Positions 38,701 to 52,798 of a stretch of 64,000 nt of DNA are shown piece by piece; within the stretch, counting starts at the first letter, position 1, and each line of letters starts with the position of its first letter. The DNA comes from Kryptolebias marmoratus. Its lineage: Eukaryota; Chordata; Actinopteri; Cyprinodontiformes; Rivulidae. The notes beneath the pieces are model-generated. The model did not search any database, was not told the DNA's origin, and saw only the letters and a list, made by a program, of their open reading frames with translations. The position numbers and the translations under genes were made by a program. The DNA lies in NCBI RefSeq assembly GCF_001649575.2, contig NC_051433.1, positions 20,837,947 through 20,901,946 on the forward strand, in the 5' to 3' direction.

Positions 38701-41700
38701 TTGACTTAATTCCATTTGATCCTGATCGCTGCTCAGTTATTGCATGCCAGTGTTATTCATCACCATGATAATTTAAAATATGAACCAGTGGTGCAACAGG
38801 AACCTGCTAACCCATAAATGGCAAAGGCTTTTACTCATAATCGCTATGATATGATTACAGTAACAAGATTGACTGTATTTTCCGCCTTTCTCAACCATTG
38901 TTAGTCATGGATCACGAGTACTTTTTTTTGCCTATTCAAAGTTCTGATGGTGCACTGCATTTATTATAAAATGTCCTGCATTAAACCTTTTACTCTGAGT
39001 TTGAAAGTGACAGACATTATCATTACTGTATAGTTAAGTTAAATGTAGAACTTTGGCTTTTTAAATTATAGAATCACCATTCTTGGAAAATAGTCTTTCA
39101 GTTGTTTAATTTTGTATAAAAAAATCCCAGACAACACTAAAAGGTTTTTTAAAACTTCCAACCTTCTGTCATTAAGAAACAATAAGAAAGGAAAGAAATA
39201 CAGTTGTTGTAGTCAGTCACAATGCTTTTTATAGATCAAGTAGAAGGGAAAATAAATATGGAATCACTTAAATTTGAGGAGAAAAAAAGTCTCACACCTT
39301 GGAGAGCTGCTGCACAATACTGACTGACATGAATCATGGCTCCAACACCAGAGATGTCAGGAGAGGATTATGAAACTTCTTCAAGAAGATAAATCATCTC
39401 GAAATGTTGCAAAAGATGGTTGTTTCCCAGTCAGCTGTGTCTAAAGTCTGGACCAAATACAAACAAAATGGGAAGATTGTAAAATGGAAGCATACTGGTA
39501 GACAGCAAAGCGTCAAGATAGAAAACTTAGTCTTGAAAACAGAAAATGCACAAAAAAACAAAAAAAAAAAGAGAAACAAGTGGGAGGAAACTAGAGTCAA
39601 TGTCTATGACCAAGCTGTAAGAAACTGCCTAAAAGAAATGGGATTTACATACAGAAAAGCCAAACTAAAGCCATCATTAACACCCAAACAGAAAAGAACA
39701 AGGTGACAGTGGGCTAAAGAAAAGCGATCGTGGACTGTAGGTGACTGAGTTAAAGTGATCTTTAGTGATGAATCACAAATCTGCATTGGGAAAGGTGATG
39801 CTGCTTGACATTTGTTTGGTGCTGAGCAAATAAAATTAATGTAAATGTCTACAGTCATTGATGATATGGGCCTTCGTGTCAGGTAAAGACACGGAGGAGA
39901 GGGCAGTCATTACATCTTCAATAAATGCCAGTCTACAATGTGATTTTGGACACTTTTCTTTCGTCAGTTGAAAGGATGTTTGGTGCCGATTTCATTTTTA
40001 AGATGATGATGCATCTTGGAATAAGGCAAAGGGCGTAAAACTTTCCTTTAAGACATATAATGTCAACGGCATGGCCTGCAAATGATCTGGATCTCAGTCC
40101 AGTTGAAAATCTCTGGTGGAAATTGAAGAAAATGGTCAATGACAAGTCTCCAACCTGCAAACTGATCTGGCAACAGCAATCAGAGACAGCTGGAGCCAGA
40201 CTGGTGAAGAGTACTGGTTGTCATCAGTTAGGTCCACGCCTCAGACAATTCAAGCTGTTAGAGAAGCCAGAGGTGGTGTAACAAAGTACTAATGGGGCAG
40301 TGTTTTGCTCATGACTCCTTAATTTTTTTTACCCTCAATTTTAAGTGATTCCATATTTTTTCCTCTCCTTGATCTAAAAAAGCAACTGTGACTGACTACA
40401 ATAATTATATTTCTTTCGGTTTTTTTATTGTTTATTTTATTGCCAGAAGGTTGGAATTTTGAAAAATGATAGTTTTGTGGCATGTCTGTGATTTAGTATA
40501 AAATTTAACAATTGAAAGAACATCTTCCAAGAGGGATGATTCCATACTTTTTGCCAGGAGTTGTACAAACTAATAAAGTCAAGGTCAAAGAATGGTTCCA
40601 AAAAGCTACATTTGCTTTGTCGCTCCAGTTGTGCCCTAGTAGACTGAAAGCATTGTGCTTTAAGCTGATTTCACACTGTTTGGTGTTTAGCCGTTGTAGG
40701 CGAAAGATTTTTATCGTGAAAGAATGATAAGAAAAAGTCTTTGGTCGTGAGCTTGAATCAGCAACCCGTGTTTAGTGTTACAGGCTCACCAGTAGCCAGT
40801 TTATCTCTCTCATAACCAAAATCCACAACAAATATCAAGAAATATCAGAATTCTTTACACACACACACACAAATGGCTGGAAATGACACCTTTGTCCCAG
40901 TCATAAGAGCATCCCTAGCTGTCTATTTTTCCTCGTCCTCCTCACTTTCTTTTTTTGAGTCTGTGTCTTATAAACAGAGTGTTAACGCCAGCACCCGCTT
41001 TCCATTTATTGTTGGACTAATATCTCTGTTTGTGGCGTATTCGATTTTGCTGCAGCGAGACTTTAAAAAGTCTGGCATCTGTTCAATCTTACATCGTATA
41101 GTGCGACACAGGTTACTATCAAGGCTTTCGAACATCAAGCTTGCACAGTGTGACACACGCGAGTCCTTGGTGATCTTTGAAATTGCACAGTGTGTGCCGG
41201 CCCTTAAAGGTCGGCAGCTTTTTGTGCCTTCTTGCTTCTCGAAAGGACCAACTTTGACACCTTGAAAAGCATGTACCCAGTGGAAACAAGCCTGCATGCT
41301 CATAATTACAGTAAATTTGGATTCGTTACTAACATGCATAATTATGGATGGTGGGAGAAAACTAGAGAACCCCCCAAAAAAAGAGCCACAGAGAAAACAT
41401 GCAAAGCCCTCAGAGAAGCACTGCCTGAGAGCCGATCTGGGATCCTTCTTAGTTTCATGAGACAGATCAAACTACCACTGTGGAGTCTGCTTTGCTTTAG
41501 AATGAGCTTATTCCATCCATCTACCTGAAGAGTACTTTCTGTACCTTACATGGTACTGTTGGTGTAGATTCTCAGTCATCCAGAACATGGCAAATCCCAA
41601 AACAGTTATTTTAAAGACAAAGCAAATGGACTTTTAATCTGTTGCTGAAGACTTTTGCTTCACATCTGGAGAGGTTCATCAATTCAGAACTAAAGAGTGT

Positions 41701-44700
41701 GGAGTTCAAATTCCATCTTTTTTTTAAATTATAGGCTACTACTACTAGTACTACTACTACTGCTTTTACTGCTTTCAAGAAATGGATTACAGCACGTTTT
41801 GTTACGAGTAAAATCTGCAATGACCAGAGTGCTCTGAAGTGAGCTCAAACTTTCAAATTCCAGTAGTTTAATCTTTGTAGGAAAAAGATCCAGCAGCCGT
41901 TTCATTTTTTTACCCAGTTCTAATGTTTGTTTTGCGTTCATTATTTTAGTGTACTGCTTGCGAATGATTGCCCACAGGTGCTGAGTCCTGTCCTTTTTGA
42001 ATAATGTTATGTAGACCTATTTTTTTTTTTTTTTTTGCATGATGCATTTCATTTGAAGTAACAATTTGTACAAAGCTGTAGAGGAAGAAAAAAAAACATT
42101 ATGAACACTCTGTGAACATTATTCAAAATGTCCCGGAAGCCTATCTCATGACTGTGGAATTGCTCCCATGAACTGTTGCCAGCAAACTTTATCCCCTCAA
42201 CAACAACTTCAGCCCCCTCCCCTTTGAACAGGTCTTAATTTGTCAGGAATATTACTACACAGTGCTGAGATTTGGCTGTCTGCGGTGGCTTATGGGAACG
42301 GGGATGTGCATGCGCTCAAACTGGTCCCTTGTTTGGTTTTGCTTAAACACACACACACACACACACTGCTCCTGGCATTCGAAGCTGTCAGGTGGAATTC
42401 TTCAGCAAGTGCAGTCACACTCTCACTAGTTCGTACAGATCGGAGGAGCAGGAAGGGCTGAACACTTGTTGTTACGGCTGCAGGATACACACAGCTGTAC
42501 ATCCCCCAGCGCTCCCTAATCTGTGACAAATTTAGGTTTTGCAGAACTGCGATAGGCATATGATTTGTGTGAAATGTGCCTCCGGGGGAATATAAAGACA
42601 GCTGCGTGTTTCGGCTTTAACTGAGATAACACAAACGGGTCTGTTCTCTGGACCCAGCTTCCACAGCCCCAGCTCTGTGCAGCCATCAAGAGGGATGTAA
42701 TCTAAGCTTCTGTCTCTGTCTCTGCCCCCCCCNNNNNNNNNNCCCCCCCCCCCCCCCCAACCAAGCACTCTCAGTTCAGTTTCCTTCCCAGCTCCCCGAG
42801 GCCTCCCTGATGAAGTGAGAGGCCAAACACAGGCCCAGAGCGCCAGATCAGGCTCCTTCCATCGATTGGCTTTTTTTTAATGTGTTTGTTTATTTATTTA
42901 AAAGAGCCTGAAACCTTCTGTCCCAAAGGTGTGCTTAGCACTTTAACTCCCACCTCTGTATGCTCATGCAAACATCCTCATCACACACACACACAGTCTC
43001 TCTTACTAAAACCTATACATACGAATTCATCCCCTGCTCCTATGAGTGGTTGGGGAGGATTTTGCTGTGTTACTACTGCCATCTGTGAGGTGTGACTTTA
43101 ACTCAGAGGAAGGGAAACTATTATCAAACCATAGCTAAATACTTCTGAACATCAGCATTTCAGATTTTATATGTTTTTATACTTTCTTGAGTCAGGTTTT
43201 GCCTTTTCTCACTGAAGAGTTTATGAATAAAAAGTGAGATGGGAGCACCTTTTGTGAAGAAGTGCAGCTGTTGTGACGGGTTGACTCCTGCGATTGATCC
43301 CAGCAGCAGCCTCTCTATAGGTGCCTGATTGGTGGAGCAACTGGGTCCTTGATCTTTAAAAGATGGGGTGCAAACGTTTGGTTTTTCGCCCCTATTTTGG
43401 ACTTAGAAAAAAAAAAGTTAAATAAAAGCACATCCCAGAAATCAGACAAACCTGAAATGTTTATCAATTCAGATTTTGCTTTTTTGTAGTTCCAAATTAA
43501 AGATCTTGTGATCCACCCTGGACCATACTCCCCGTTGTCAGCCACAGAGACAGTCTCTTGAAAAAACTGCCACCGCAGAGCCCCGTCGTGCACGTTTGTA
43601 AGGGTGGGATTATGCCGGTGCTCCACTCGTGGCTCTCGCAAATGGTGGCGTCAAGAAAGCAGAGTTGCTGCTCATACCGGCGCTTCAGACGTTCGGCACT
43701 CACTGCGCAGTCCTGATCTTAAACTCTAGGGGGCGCCACTGAACAAATACCAACATGTAGCGGGAATGGCACAAGAAGAGTTCCTCGCGGGAAGAACAAA
43801 ATCACAACTGGACAGTTTCATCCTGTCCAAGCAGCTGTTTGAAGTTAATGAAATATCTGCAACGATTGGGCCTTTTTAGTTGTTCAGTCGTACGGATGCT
43901 TGTAGCAACAAACCAGCTCGCAGATGCTGCTCTTCCTGTTACAACTCGCCACTGTCGCAGCACACAAGTTACAAAAATTGGGATGTGCACAACAGGCTGA
44001 AACGACACATCCCCTAACCCCGTCAGTTTTGTTGGGCGACGTCGTTCATGAAGCCGACGTCAAGAAGATATTCACATTAGAATTATTAGAATTATTTTTT
44101 ATTATATCTATTTTGCCTTTTTTATGCTAATAGTATCACTGTTTTAATATTCATCGCACACATTTATCTGGTTGTTGGGACCCGGCTGACATTCGAAAAC
44201 AATCCTGCCACAGATCTTGTCTGGATGTAACAGCTACCCTCCCACCCCACTGACCAGTTTACCCAGAGTCACGCGACGTGCATCAGTATCACACCAACAA
44301 GCATAATACCAGTTTTGTCAAATAAACTATGTACCCCCTGGCAAAAGCACACAAAAACAATCTAATTTTCTTCCCGTTTAATTTCCTGGCGGTTTAGGAT
44401 TTACCGTCGTCATCAGCCGTTCCCTCAGACTGTGGGACAGGAGTTCCTGCTTTGTCACCGATCCTACCCGGGGTGTCCTACACCACCTGCCTCTCTGACA
44501 CGATTTACGACTTTATCAGCTTTCAACGTATTAAAACCTGATCTGTGTCTGTTTGTTATCAGCGCTTCCCCACAGTCAGTTACTCGTCATACTTTTGTGA
44601 CAGACAGCAGATTGAACGTGGGTGTGTCTGCGTGTTTGTGTGACAGTGAGTGTGTGTGTGCACTGACGCTGGCAAGTGAACCCAGATGCAGCCCTCTTGT

Positions 44701-47693
44701 ACTAGCAGGTATTACACGTAGACTTAGGCTCCAGCAGACTCCATAAGAAGTCATGAAGTGGGTTCGCGGTCACGTGGTTGTGAGCCGTTTGTTTTCGCAC
44801 ACACCTTTCATCGTCCACGAGACACTCGGATCTGAACTCCCGGGAAGCTCCTTCCTCCTCCTACAGCGTTAAAACAGGTTTCTTTCCACCGGTTTCTTAA
44901 CTCTCCTGTCCTTGTACAGATTTTTGCTTCCCTTACACCAACCAGACATGTTTCTTAAACCAACAGAGACGCCGTTTGGCGTTTGCAAATATGACGGTGA
45001 ACAATGAGTGACCGACGCGAACGTGTCCCTACGCTGCCCGGCCGAGATCTACTTCCTCCCAGTCACCACAGCCACAGTGTCTCTGTGTCTCTGCGCGGTC
45101 TTTTTAAGTTCATAGCTTTCTAAGTTTTGCTGGAAACTTCCGACCAATCACAAACACCTGTGAGAAACAGTTCGGCCCGGGCCTTGTGTCGAGAAGGGGC
45201 GAACGAAGCTGCTACAAGGACAAAAATGGCGCAGTTTTCGTCACGCGACCACGTGACTGAGAGCCAACTTTGTGACTTCATGGAGTCTGGAAAGGCCTTT
45301 AGACTCTGGGATTTTCTCCTGTGGCTTTGTCATTGCTTTTTTTGTTTGTTTGTTTGTTTGTTTTGGTACAATTGTGTGACTATGAATTTGTTTTTCTTGT
45401 GGCCCTTAGAAACCTTCACTTTGAATCAGGCGGCAGCTGATAGTTCCACCATCTGAATCCCATCTGTTTTTCTTCTGAAATCTCTCGTCTCTTACAAACA
45501 CGAAGAGCCGTGCTCAAATTCTTTTTTTACTTGAACTAGTGAGTTAGAATTTCTTCAGATGTTTCTTTAAGCATCTGAAAGGAGCCATTGTTGACTACTT
45601 GATGTAGGAATTGAATTAGAGGCAGGCCACATTGTCATATTTGAAATGCTACATTTGATAAATACCAAATCCACAGGTTTCGGAGGATTTGCCAAATGCA
45701 TTCGGAGTGATTCAGAACCGAGCGGGATCCAGTCGAATTCTTTGGCTCGTGAATCACCCACGCTTTTGCCCAACATCTGGAGGCAAGAATGAAGCCGAAT
45801 GCTGTGGGACTCTCAGTTGCAACACAGTGTTTTGACTGGTTTGGATTGTGAGTGATTGTTATTTGTGTCTGAAATTTCATAATATAACAATAAAATCTGT
45901 CAGGGTGTTCCTTACTGTCATTGTGATGGCAGTAAATTATGCCATAAAGCCTAGACTGATATTTTTGAAATGATTCCTTCAGGCAAATCTTTAGCAACCA
46001 TCTTGGGAGAAACAACAACAAAAAAAACCCTGAAGTTTTCCACAAACCTTAGCCAAGACTGATTTATCAGTGCAATCACAGTGTGACTCATCAGTTATTA
46101 TAAGCTATTGTCTTACAAAAGTGATTTGCTTTTTTTTTTGGAGTCACTTAATTCAGGCTGTGTGATCAGTTTCACACACACATAAAAGAAAAAAAAAATT
46201 GGGAGTCTGCACAACAAAGCAATAGTTCAGATCTTTTGAAGTGGAGTTCTGTGGAAAGGTTATGGACAATAACTATCTCACCTGTAGTAGATAGCTCTTT
46301 AAATGACCTCAGTTTGGAGTTATGTTAAAATATAGCATCAATGTATTACAACTGGTGCTCATAAGTTTTGCAATTTTCTTTGAAATTATGTTTATGAGCA
46401 ACAGAAGCAATTTCTTAAAATGCTTTACGCTTCTTAATTTATCATTTGTTCTGTCTGTAGTGATTAATTGTGGTCTTGATATAGAGTATTTTCTTTCGGA
46501 TCTTATTAGGTTTGAAAATTTAGCCCCAATCCTAAACTGACACCAGTCTGAGGCGTAAAAGTCCCGACTAGAGCCGGGTCTAATAAAGCAGATTTAATTT
46601 GACAGTTTTGTCTCAGTCGTGGCATTTAAGAATTCATGCTTCGTTTAAAATCAAATAGGTTTAACTATATGTTGGTTCTCCAGAGAAAAGACTTGAATAC
46701 AATAACTTCAAACTGTGTATTGGTATCAAGCGTTCACTGTCCCAGATTTTGACCCTACTGATATTTTGCTGTGTTTAATTTGTAGCTTCCAGTAAAGTCG
46801 TAGCTCTGTAATTTCAAAGTGAGGTCGCTTCTTGGAAGGGGAAACTGCTGCAACAGGAATAATGTCTCCTCTCGGTTAGGTAGGCCTTTGATGCACTTGC
46901 CTGCTTGTCTCTTTAATATCCATCTCTTTTACCGTTGCTCTCCTGCTAAATACCCATCAGTATGCAGAGGCTGCAGTACGACCTATTAAAAGTCATTTGT
47001 CAAATTGCAGCCAACTGGCCTGCCTGCAGTGAGGCTCAATGTGAATATATTTTGACATGTGTTTTTCCTCCCCTTAGTTGAGCGCCTAAGGACCTGTGAC
47101 AGCTCGGAGCCGCTCTGAATACTAATAAAGTTAGCACTCCTATAGTTGGCAAGGATGCACGAACACACACACAAACAGGCCCTCTGCTAGCGGAATGACA
47201 CAGGAGACGCCATCTCCATATTTGCGGAATATCGTCCATGACAGTCGTAGCAAGTGGCGCTGTCGGCTTTGATCGTCCATAAAATGCATCAGCCTGCGAA
47301 ACATGTAAAGCTGCACGCACACATGCACGGAGATCCTTCAAAAGCGTGCCAAACTACTCAAGCTATATCAAACGGCATACACGTGCAGGACAGCAAGTTT
47401 GTATGATGCTTGTGTGTGTGTGTGTGTGTGTTTTCCAGCTGTGGAAGTGTATTCCTTGAGGTCAGTTGGATGACACAGATGTGTGTGTGTGTGTGTGGGC
47501 GGCAGATGCTGCTGAGATCAGATTGATTCAGAAAGCACAGAGTTTGGCATGATAATGCTAAAAGTGGAAAAAAAAAGATATTTAAAAAACGGTCAATACT
47601 GTTAACCTTAGCTTGTTTTGAGTTTGTAAAAATCCCTTTAAGATGAAGAAATGAAAGGAAAACCCAGACTTTACAGGCCATCATCCCCCTCCC

Positions 47694-47730
<37 letters not shown>

Positions 47731-50700
47731 ACAGCTGCACGCATGGTGAGTTTAGCTTGGAGCTGCACATGCCAGGGTAACTGAGGCATTATATGAGGCA
47801 GTGGGAGGAGACAGGGTCAGCCTTTAGAAACCCAGAGCGGTGTGGAGTTTATGCTGCCTGGCTGCCTCTCATGCCAGCCTGCCATAGAAACAAGCCTGGC
47901 AGCTTGTGTGGCTGCGTCTGTTTGTTTAGGATGGCTTCGCTGAGGACCTGATGTGCTCCCAACTGGAAAAGATCAAAATGCCGCAGTCTGTGAGATAAAC
48001 TGTCCCCTTTAGGTTTCAGGTTCTGCACCTGCAGCTGTTTATGACTCAGATGGCCCAATCTTAACCCCTAATTTTACTTAAATCTGGGATTGGACCATAC
48101 AATTGTGCTGCGCTGTGTTGGACAGAAATAAGAATTCCATGAATGATGCACAAACCTTCATTATTTGCACTGCAGACATAGTTTGTCTAAAATTGAGTTT
48201 GGACTTGTAGGATTTCTCCTTTTCTCGTTTACATATCTTAAAATTCCTAAAGCCAATATCCAAAATATGCACTACACTACATAGAGGTTGATGCTGTTGC
48301 AGATTGATAAAAATTAATGCAGACGGTGGATGATATACAACACTGCTTTTTATATTTTTGGGTCAATATGTATTTTTTTGATTTACCAAAATATGACTAT
48401 AATCGCTTAACTTAAATAAACATATATTTAACATTCCTTAGAATAACGTTAACTCTTAAAAATATTACACAGAAGAACTTTATCACTTAATAAAAAACTA
48501 AATTCAGGGCTACAGTGAGTGCTGTAGCAGCTGCTGCTGCATCTTCATTTTCCTACTTGAGGATTGATTAAGTATGCACAGGCATGGTCAAATGCCAATT
48601 TATTTATTTTTATTTTATTTTATTTTTTAAAGTGGCCAATACTGGCCGATTAAAATCGGTCAACCGATTAATCGGTCTATCTCTGTTTTCATTCCTGCCA
48701 AAGGAGGACTTCCTCTTTTTTTGTTTTATTTTTGTAGTTGTTTTTTTTTAAAATAGTGTTTTTTGTGGCATGCACTGACATGGACACTTTGGGGTATTTT
48801 AAAGTTCTTTGCATGAGGAAATACAGAGAAGGACAAGACACTTTTTTATTAAATTATTTGACAATTATTTATTCGTCTTCCTTTCTTCCCCAATTCTCGT
48901 TCTGTCCGTTCTGCTCCGCGTTTCTCTTTCGTCTGAGAGATTTATGAGCTCTCTCATCTCCTTCTGTCACTGCACCCTCATCAGGTTACAGAGCTGGTAG
49001 GTCAGATCATGTCGATGCAAGATGACAACGAGGCATTTCAGGGCTGAAAAAAAAGAAACGCTGAGTCGTTCACAGGTTTTATAAGAGGATGAGAACTTGA
49101 ACACGACTTTCTCACAGATTCTGTTCCATTTTTTGTTAAGTCAGGTTTGTACAAGTCACGAGTGTGTGACTTCTCAGTTTTTTATCAGAGCACATGTGGT
49201 TTACAGGAGTTTCTTCTTCACAGGGTAACGCCTGCAAACACAAACAGATGCACACACACACACACACACGTGCACATTTTCAATGCACAGTGTTCCAGGA
49301 GTGTCAAAGCAGGTCATAAATCACTTGTGGATCATTCTTTCCAGGTCCTCCACTGAACGCATCTGTCTTTCTCTTTCTCCCTCTTCACAGTCGCTACAAA
49401 TCACCGATCCTGTTTTTCACACAAAGAAGGAACTTATTTATTTATTTTTAATGTTTTACCTTTAGGTTTATCTGCAGAATCAGAGAAATTTCAAGTCAAA
49501 TAAAAATCGAGTCTACTGTAAAGTATACCATCGCGCTATGTTCTGCCTAATTTCAACAGTAATACCCATTGCTTCTCCCAACACTCACTCCGTTCCCACC
49601 CCCACCCCCTCTTTCTCTCCCTGACTTTTTTTTTTCTCCCCCCCTGGCCTGGAAAAGCAGAAGTCATCAGTGTGGTAATAAAACACAGGTGCACTTTATA
49701 ACACTCCACTTTCAGGGCTTGGAGACCAGACGTGGGGTTCGTCAAATAAAGTTTTTTCGAGATAATCTCTAAGGATGCGGAGAATTTGCTCCTGTCTGCC
49801 TGGCCAAACCAGGTGGGCGAACATTTCTGTCCCTTCAAGCACCAGGCTGCTCTGTCGAACACTTTGTAGGGCCGGAGAAAATAAGAATTAAATATGACTT
49901 TGCTACAAAAACATCTGTTCTGAAGGCAGACTGATTACAGATTTTTATTGGCCGATGCCAATCTTTAGAATTGAGGGCAGCCAATGGCCAATTTATGACG
50001 ATACCTTCTTTGTATTTGGCCCAAATATATTATATATTACATATTTAGGCTGGTATATAAATATATTTATATAACCGTTTAATATTCATAGAAAAGTGGG
50101 AAACAGGCCCAGCTTGTGCACAGTCCTGGTGTTCTGGCCGTCTCACTGTAAGAAGAAGTAGGACTCGGTGGCACGGCTCGTCTCTTTTGCTCTGATCAAA
50201 GAGCGATGACAGGAGTCTGTGGGACATTTTATTTATTTCTCTGTTTGGATTTGTTTTTGTTCCCTCTCCTCCTTCCTGTCCTGCTCCACTCCTCTTGCTG
50301 CATGAGCTGACAGTGTATACAAGTGTGTGTGAATTAGTGTTTTTGTGTGTTTTTTCTCTCCGTGCCTGTTTATAGAAACTGTGCCTATTCCAGTGCAAGT
50401 GTTTGCATAGCTCTGTGTGTGTGTGTGTGTGGTCCGACTTCGTTATTTTTCTGTTGCCTTTACACCTCCTCCCCGGTGTAACTTCCTGCCTGAGTTGATA
50501 CGATGTTTCCAACTGTGAAACACACACACACACACACACACACACATTCCAGCTATTAGGGATTTTACTTTTTCGAGGTTTGGTCGATCCTTATACTCAC
50601 TTATGTGTTTGAAACCAGAGACCAGAGATCTTCTCATTCATTAATCATCAGCACGATGTTAAGTACCAGTCATCATCAGTTTAGAGGAAGCAGAGGAAAA

Positions 50701-52761
50701 AAGATGGAAGGACATGGCACGTGCGAGAGATTAGAAGTTAAAATTGGGCCTTGAAAGTCCAGATTATTTAAAACTTCTGAGGACGGTGTGACTCAAAAAA
50801 ATAAAACTTTTATGTGTTTTTCAGATCCCGTTCTCACTGGTGCAGTTTCCACTTTGGGAATATTTAAAGGTATGTATTGGTCTCACATAAAAAGGCTGTT
50901 TTATTTCCTCCAAATCTTTATTGTACAGCTATTTTATCTCGGTAGCATAATTTCCAGCAGTTGCTCTCAGTGATAAATCCACAGTGAAGTTATGGCGCTG
51001 TGCTTAACCTCTGACACTTTTACAGCAGGCTCCTCCTCTACGTTTTCTCACATCATGGCAGAAAAAAGAAGGAAAAAAATGACTTTACCCTGGTTTAATG
51101 GGCCGTCACTACTGCCATCAAACCAGCCTTAAATTTGCCACGATCCACCGCTCTGTATCTCTGTTTCCAACTCTTTTTTTTTTTTTTTTCCCTCCTCCTT
51201 TCTGCGTTAATGCCACTTCTCTGCCACGTCCCTCCCCTCCTCTGCCCCTCGTCTTGTTTCGCTGTGTGGCCCCGAGCTAATAAAAAGGCCGCTTCTCCTC
51301 GAGACGACTGGGATTTGTCGGAGTGACATCACCTCTCAAGGGCGTGAGAGGCAGACAGTCAAACATTTCATCAACGCTGGGATCTAACGGCCGAGCTGAG
51401 ACGAACAATGCGCCGCGCAGTTGCGTGTGTTTGTATTTGTACGCGTTTGCAAAGGGATAGTTTTGGTCATTCACAAGTATTTCTTTGTCCCTCAGTCAAA
51501 GGCCTCCTCTCTCCAGGCCATCTGGACTCGTCCTTTGGCGGAGAGCTGATCCGCTGGAATCTGGCCTGCTCTCTTCATAACCAATTAGGCTTTTCCTCAG
51601 ATACAATGGCCGGCTGGCTGAGGAGGAACAAAACAAGTAATTGCAATCAAACAAGTTTTTACTGCCTTTTTTTTTTTTTTTTTTTTCCACCAAGAGTGAC
51701 CACCAAGATGTTCAGCGGCTCTCTCAAACTGAAATAACTGGATTCAGTTGAAAGAGAAATGCCAAAGTGAGGGAATCCGAGACAGTGCGTGTGTGTGGCA
51801 TGAGCTCCCATCTGGTTTTTGGGATTGTAATGTGCTGCGTTATGGCTTTTTTTTTTTTAAAAAAAAAACAACTTTTCACTTGGAGCCAGCGCAGCTGTCT
51901 GAGAGAAAAGTAAAAAAAAAAAAAAAACAACCCAAAAAATAAGGAAAAAAACAAAAAGCTAGCTGCAGGATTGTTAGAAGAGAAGCGAGCAGCTGAATCC
52001 TGTTTGCTGCACACATTCAGTTCAGCTGGTCTGTGAGTTTCTCGGGATTTCATGAGAAGCATGTTCCAGACTGAAGAAGTTAGGAGATTTTTATGAATTA
52101 TGAGCCACTTTGGTTTCTGCACAGAGATTTAAAGCTTTTGTCACAGCAGACGTCAGCACCCATGTGAATAATTCTTACACTTCGCTCACACGTTAATTTC
52201 ACAACATTGTGGCTTTTCTCCGGTTGTTTTCCCAACAGCAACTGTTGCTCGCAGTCCCGTCCACCCCCAGCCTCGTCTCCTCTGGCCTCAAAAAAAAATA
52301 ACACGCGGAAAACAGGAGGGTGAAACACTTTTAGTTTATGATTCAGCACAAACAGAGGGCCACAAAAAAAAAAAAAATCCAGCAACTTTAAGTCGAAGGC
52401 GCGATGGAAACTCAAATTTAGGAACACGGCCTCCCTGCACGAACACGCACGCGAGCACACACGCAGAAAGCCCCGCCGTCTCTTTCCTCTCGGGAAGTCG
52501 GCCAGGTGCAAAGTGGGACCTTGACACAGGAGTTCACAGGTCAAAACGTTTGTTTTTCCAGATTTACTCCTTATTGTCTATTCATGATACAGGGAGTAAG
52601 AGAGGGAGGGGCTCAGAAACAGAGGAGTGTCCCCCCCCAGCATGAGGTCTTTGATGTGGAAACCAAAATCTCCTTTTTAATTCAAGCCTCTAATGGAATA
52701 CAGATGACACATCCTGACTTTAACCAATTCCCTCTATTTGTGCGTATTTACCTGTTTATGT

Positions 52762-52798
<37 letters not shown>

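Larger units (their letters stand above)
28971..50824 (+). other. slc25a26 intron 5, 21.9 kb
   Basis: GTATTC...TTTTCAG. It holds an element cluster at 37.4-41.7 kb, a CpG-dense block at 43.5-45.3 kb, several microsatellites and a 10-N gap. Positions 29000-30600 and 34000-37400 are mostly unrecognised unique-looking sequence. Confidence 0.92.

Noticed and set aside
43315..43703. Overlapping minus-strand frames beginning [14 protein letters not shown] and [10 protein letters not shown]
   Set aside because: They are CpG-rich and superficially gene-like, but no domain, splice pattern or homologue was recognised.
45127..45456. A 109-codon frame in the CpG-dense block taken as a gene
   Set aside because: The product ends in low-complexity residues from a TTTG repeat and resembles no family I know. 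I kept only the promoter-like observation.
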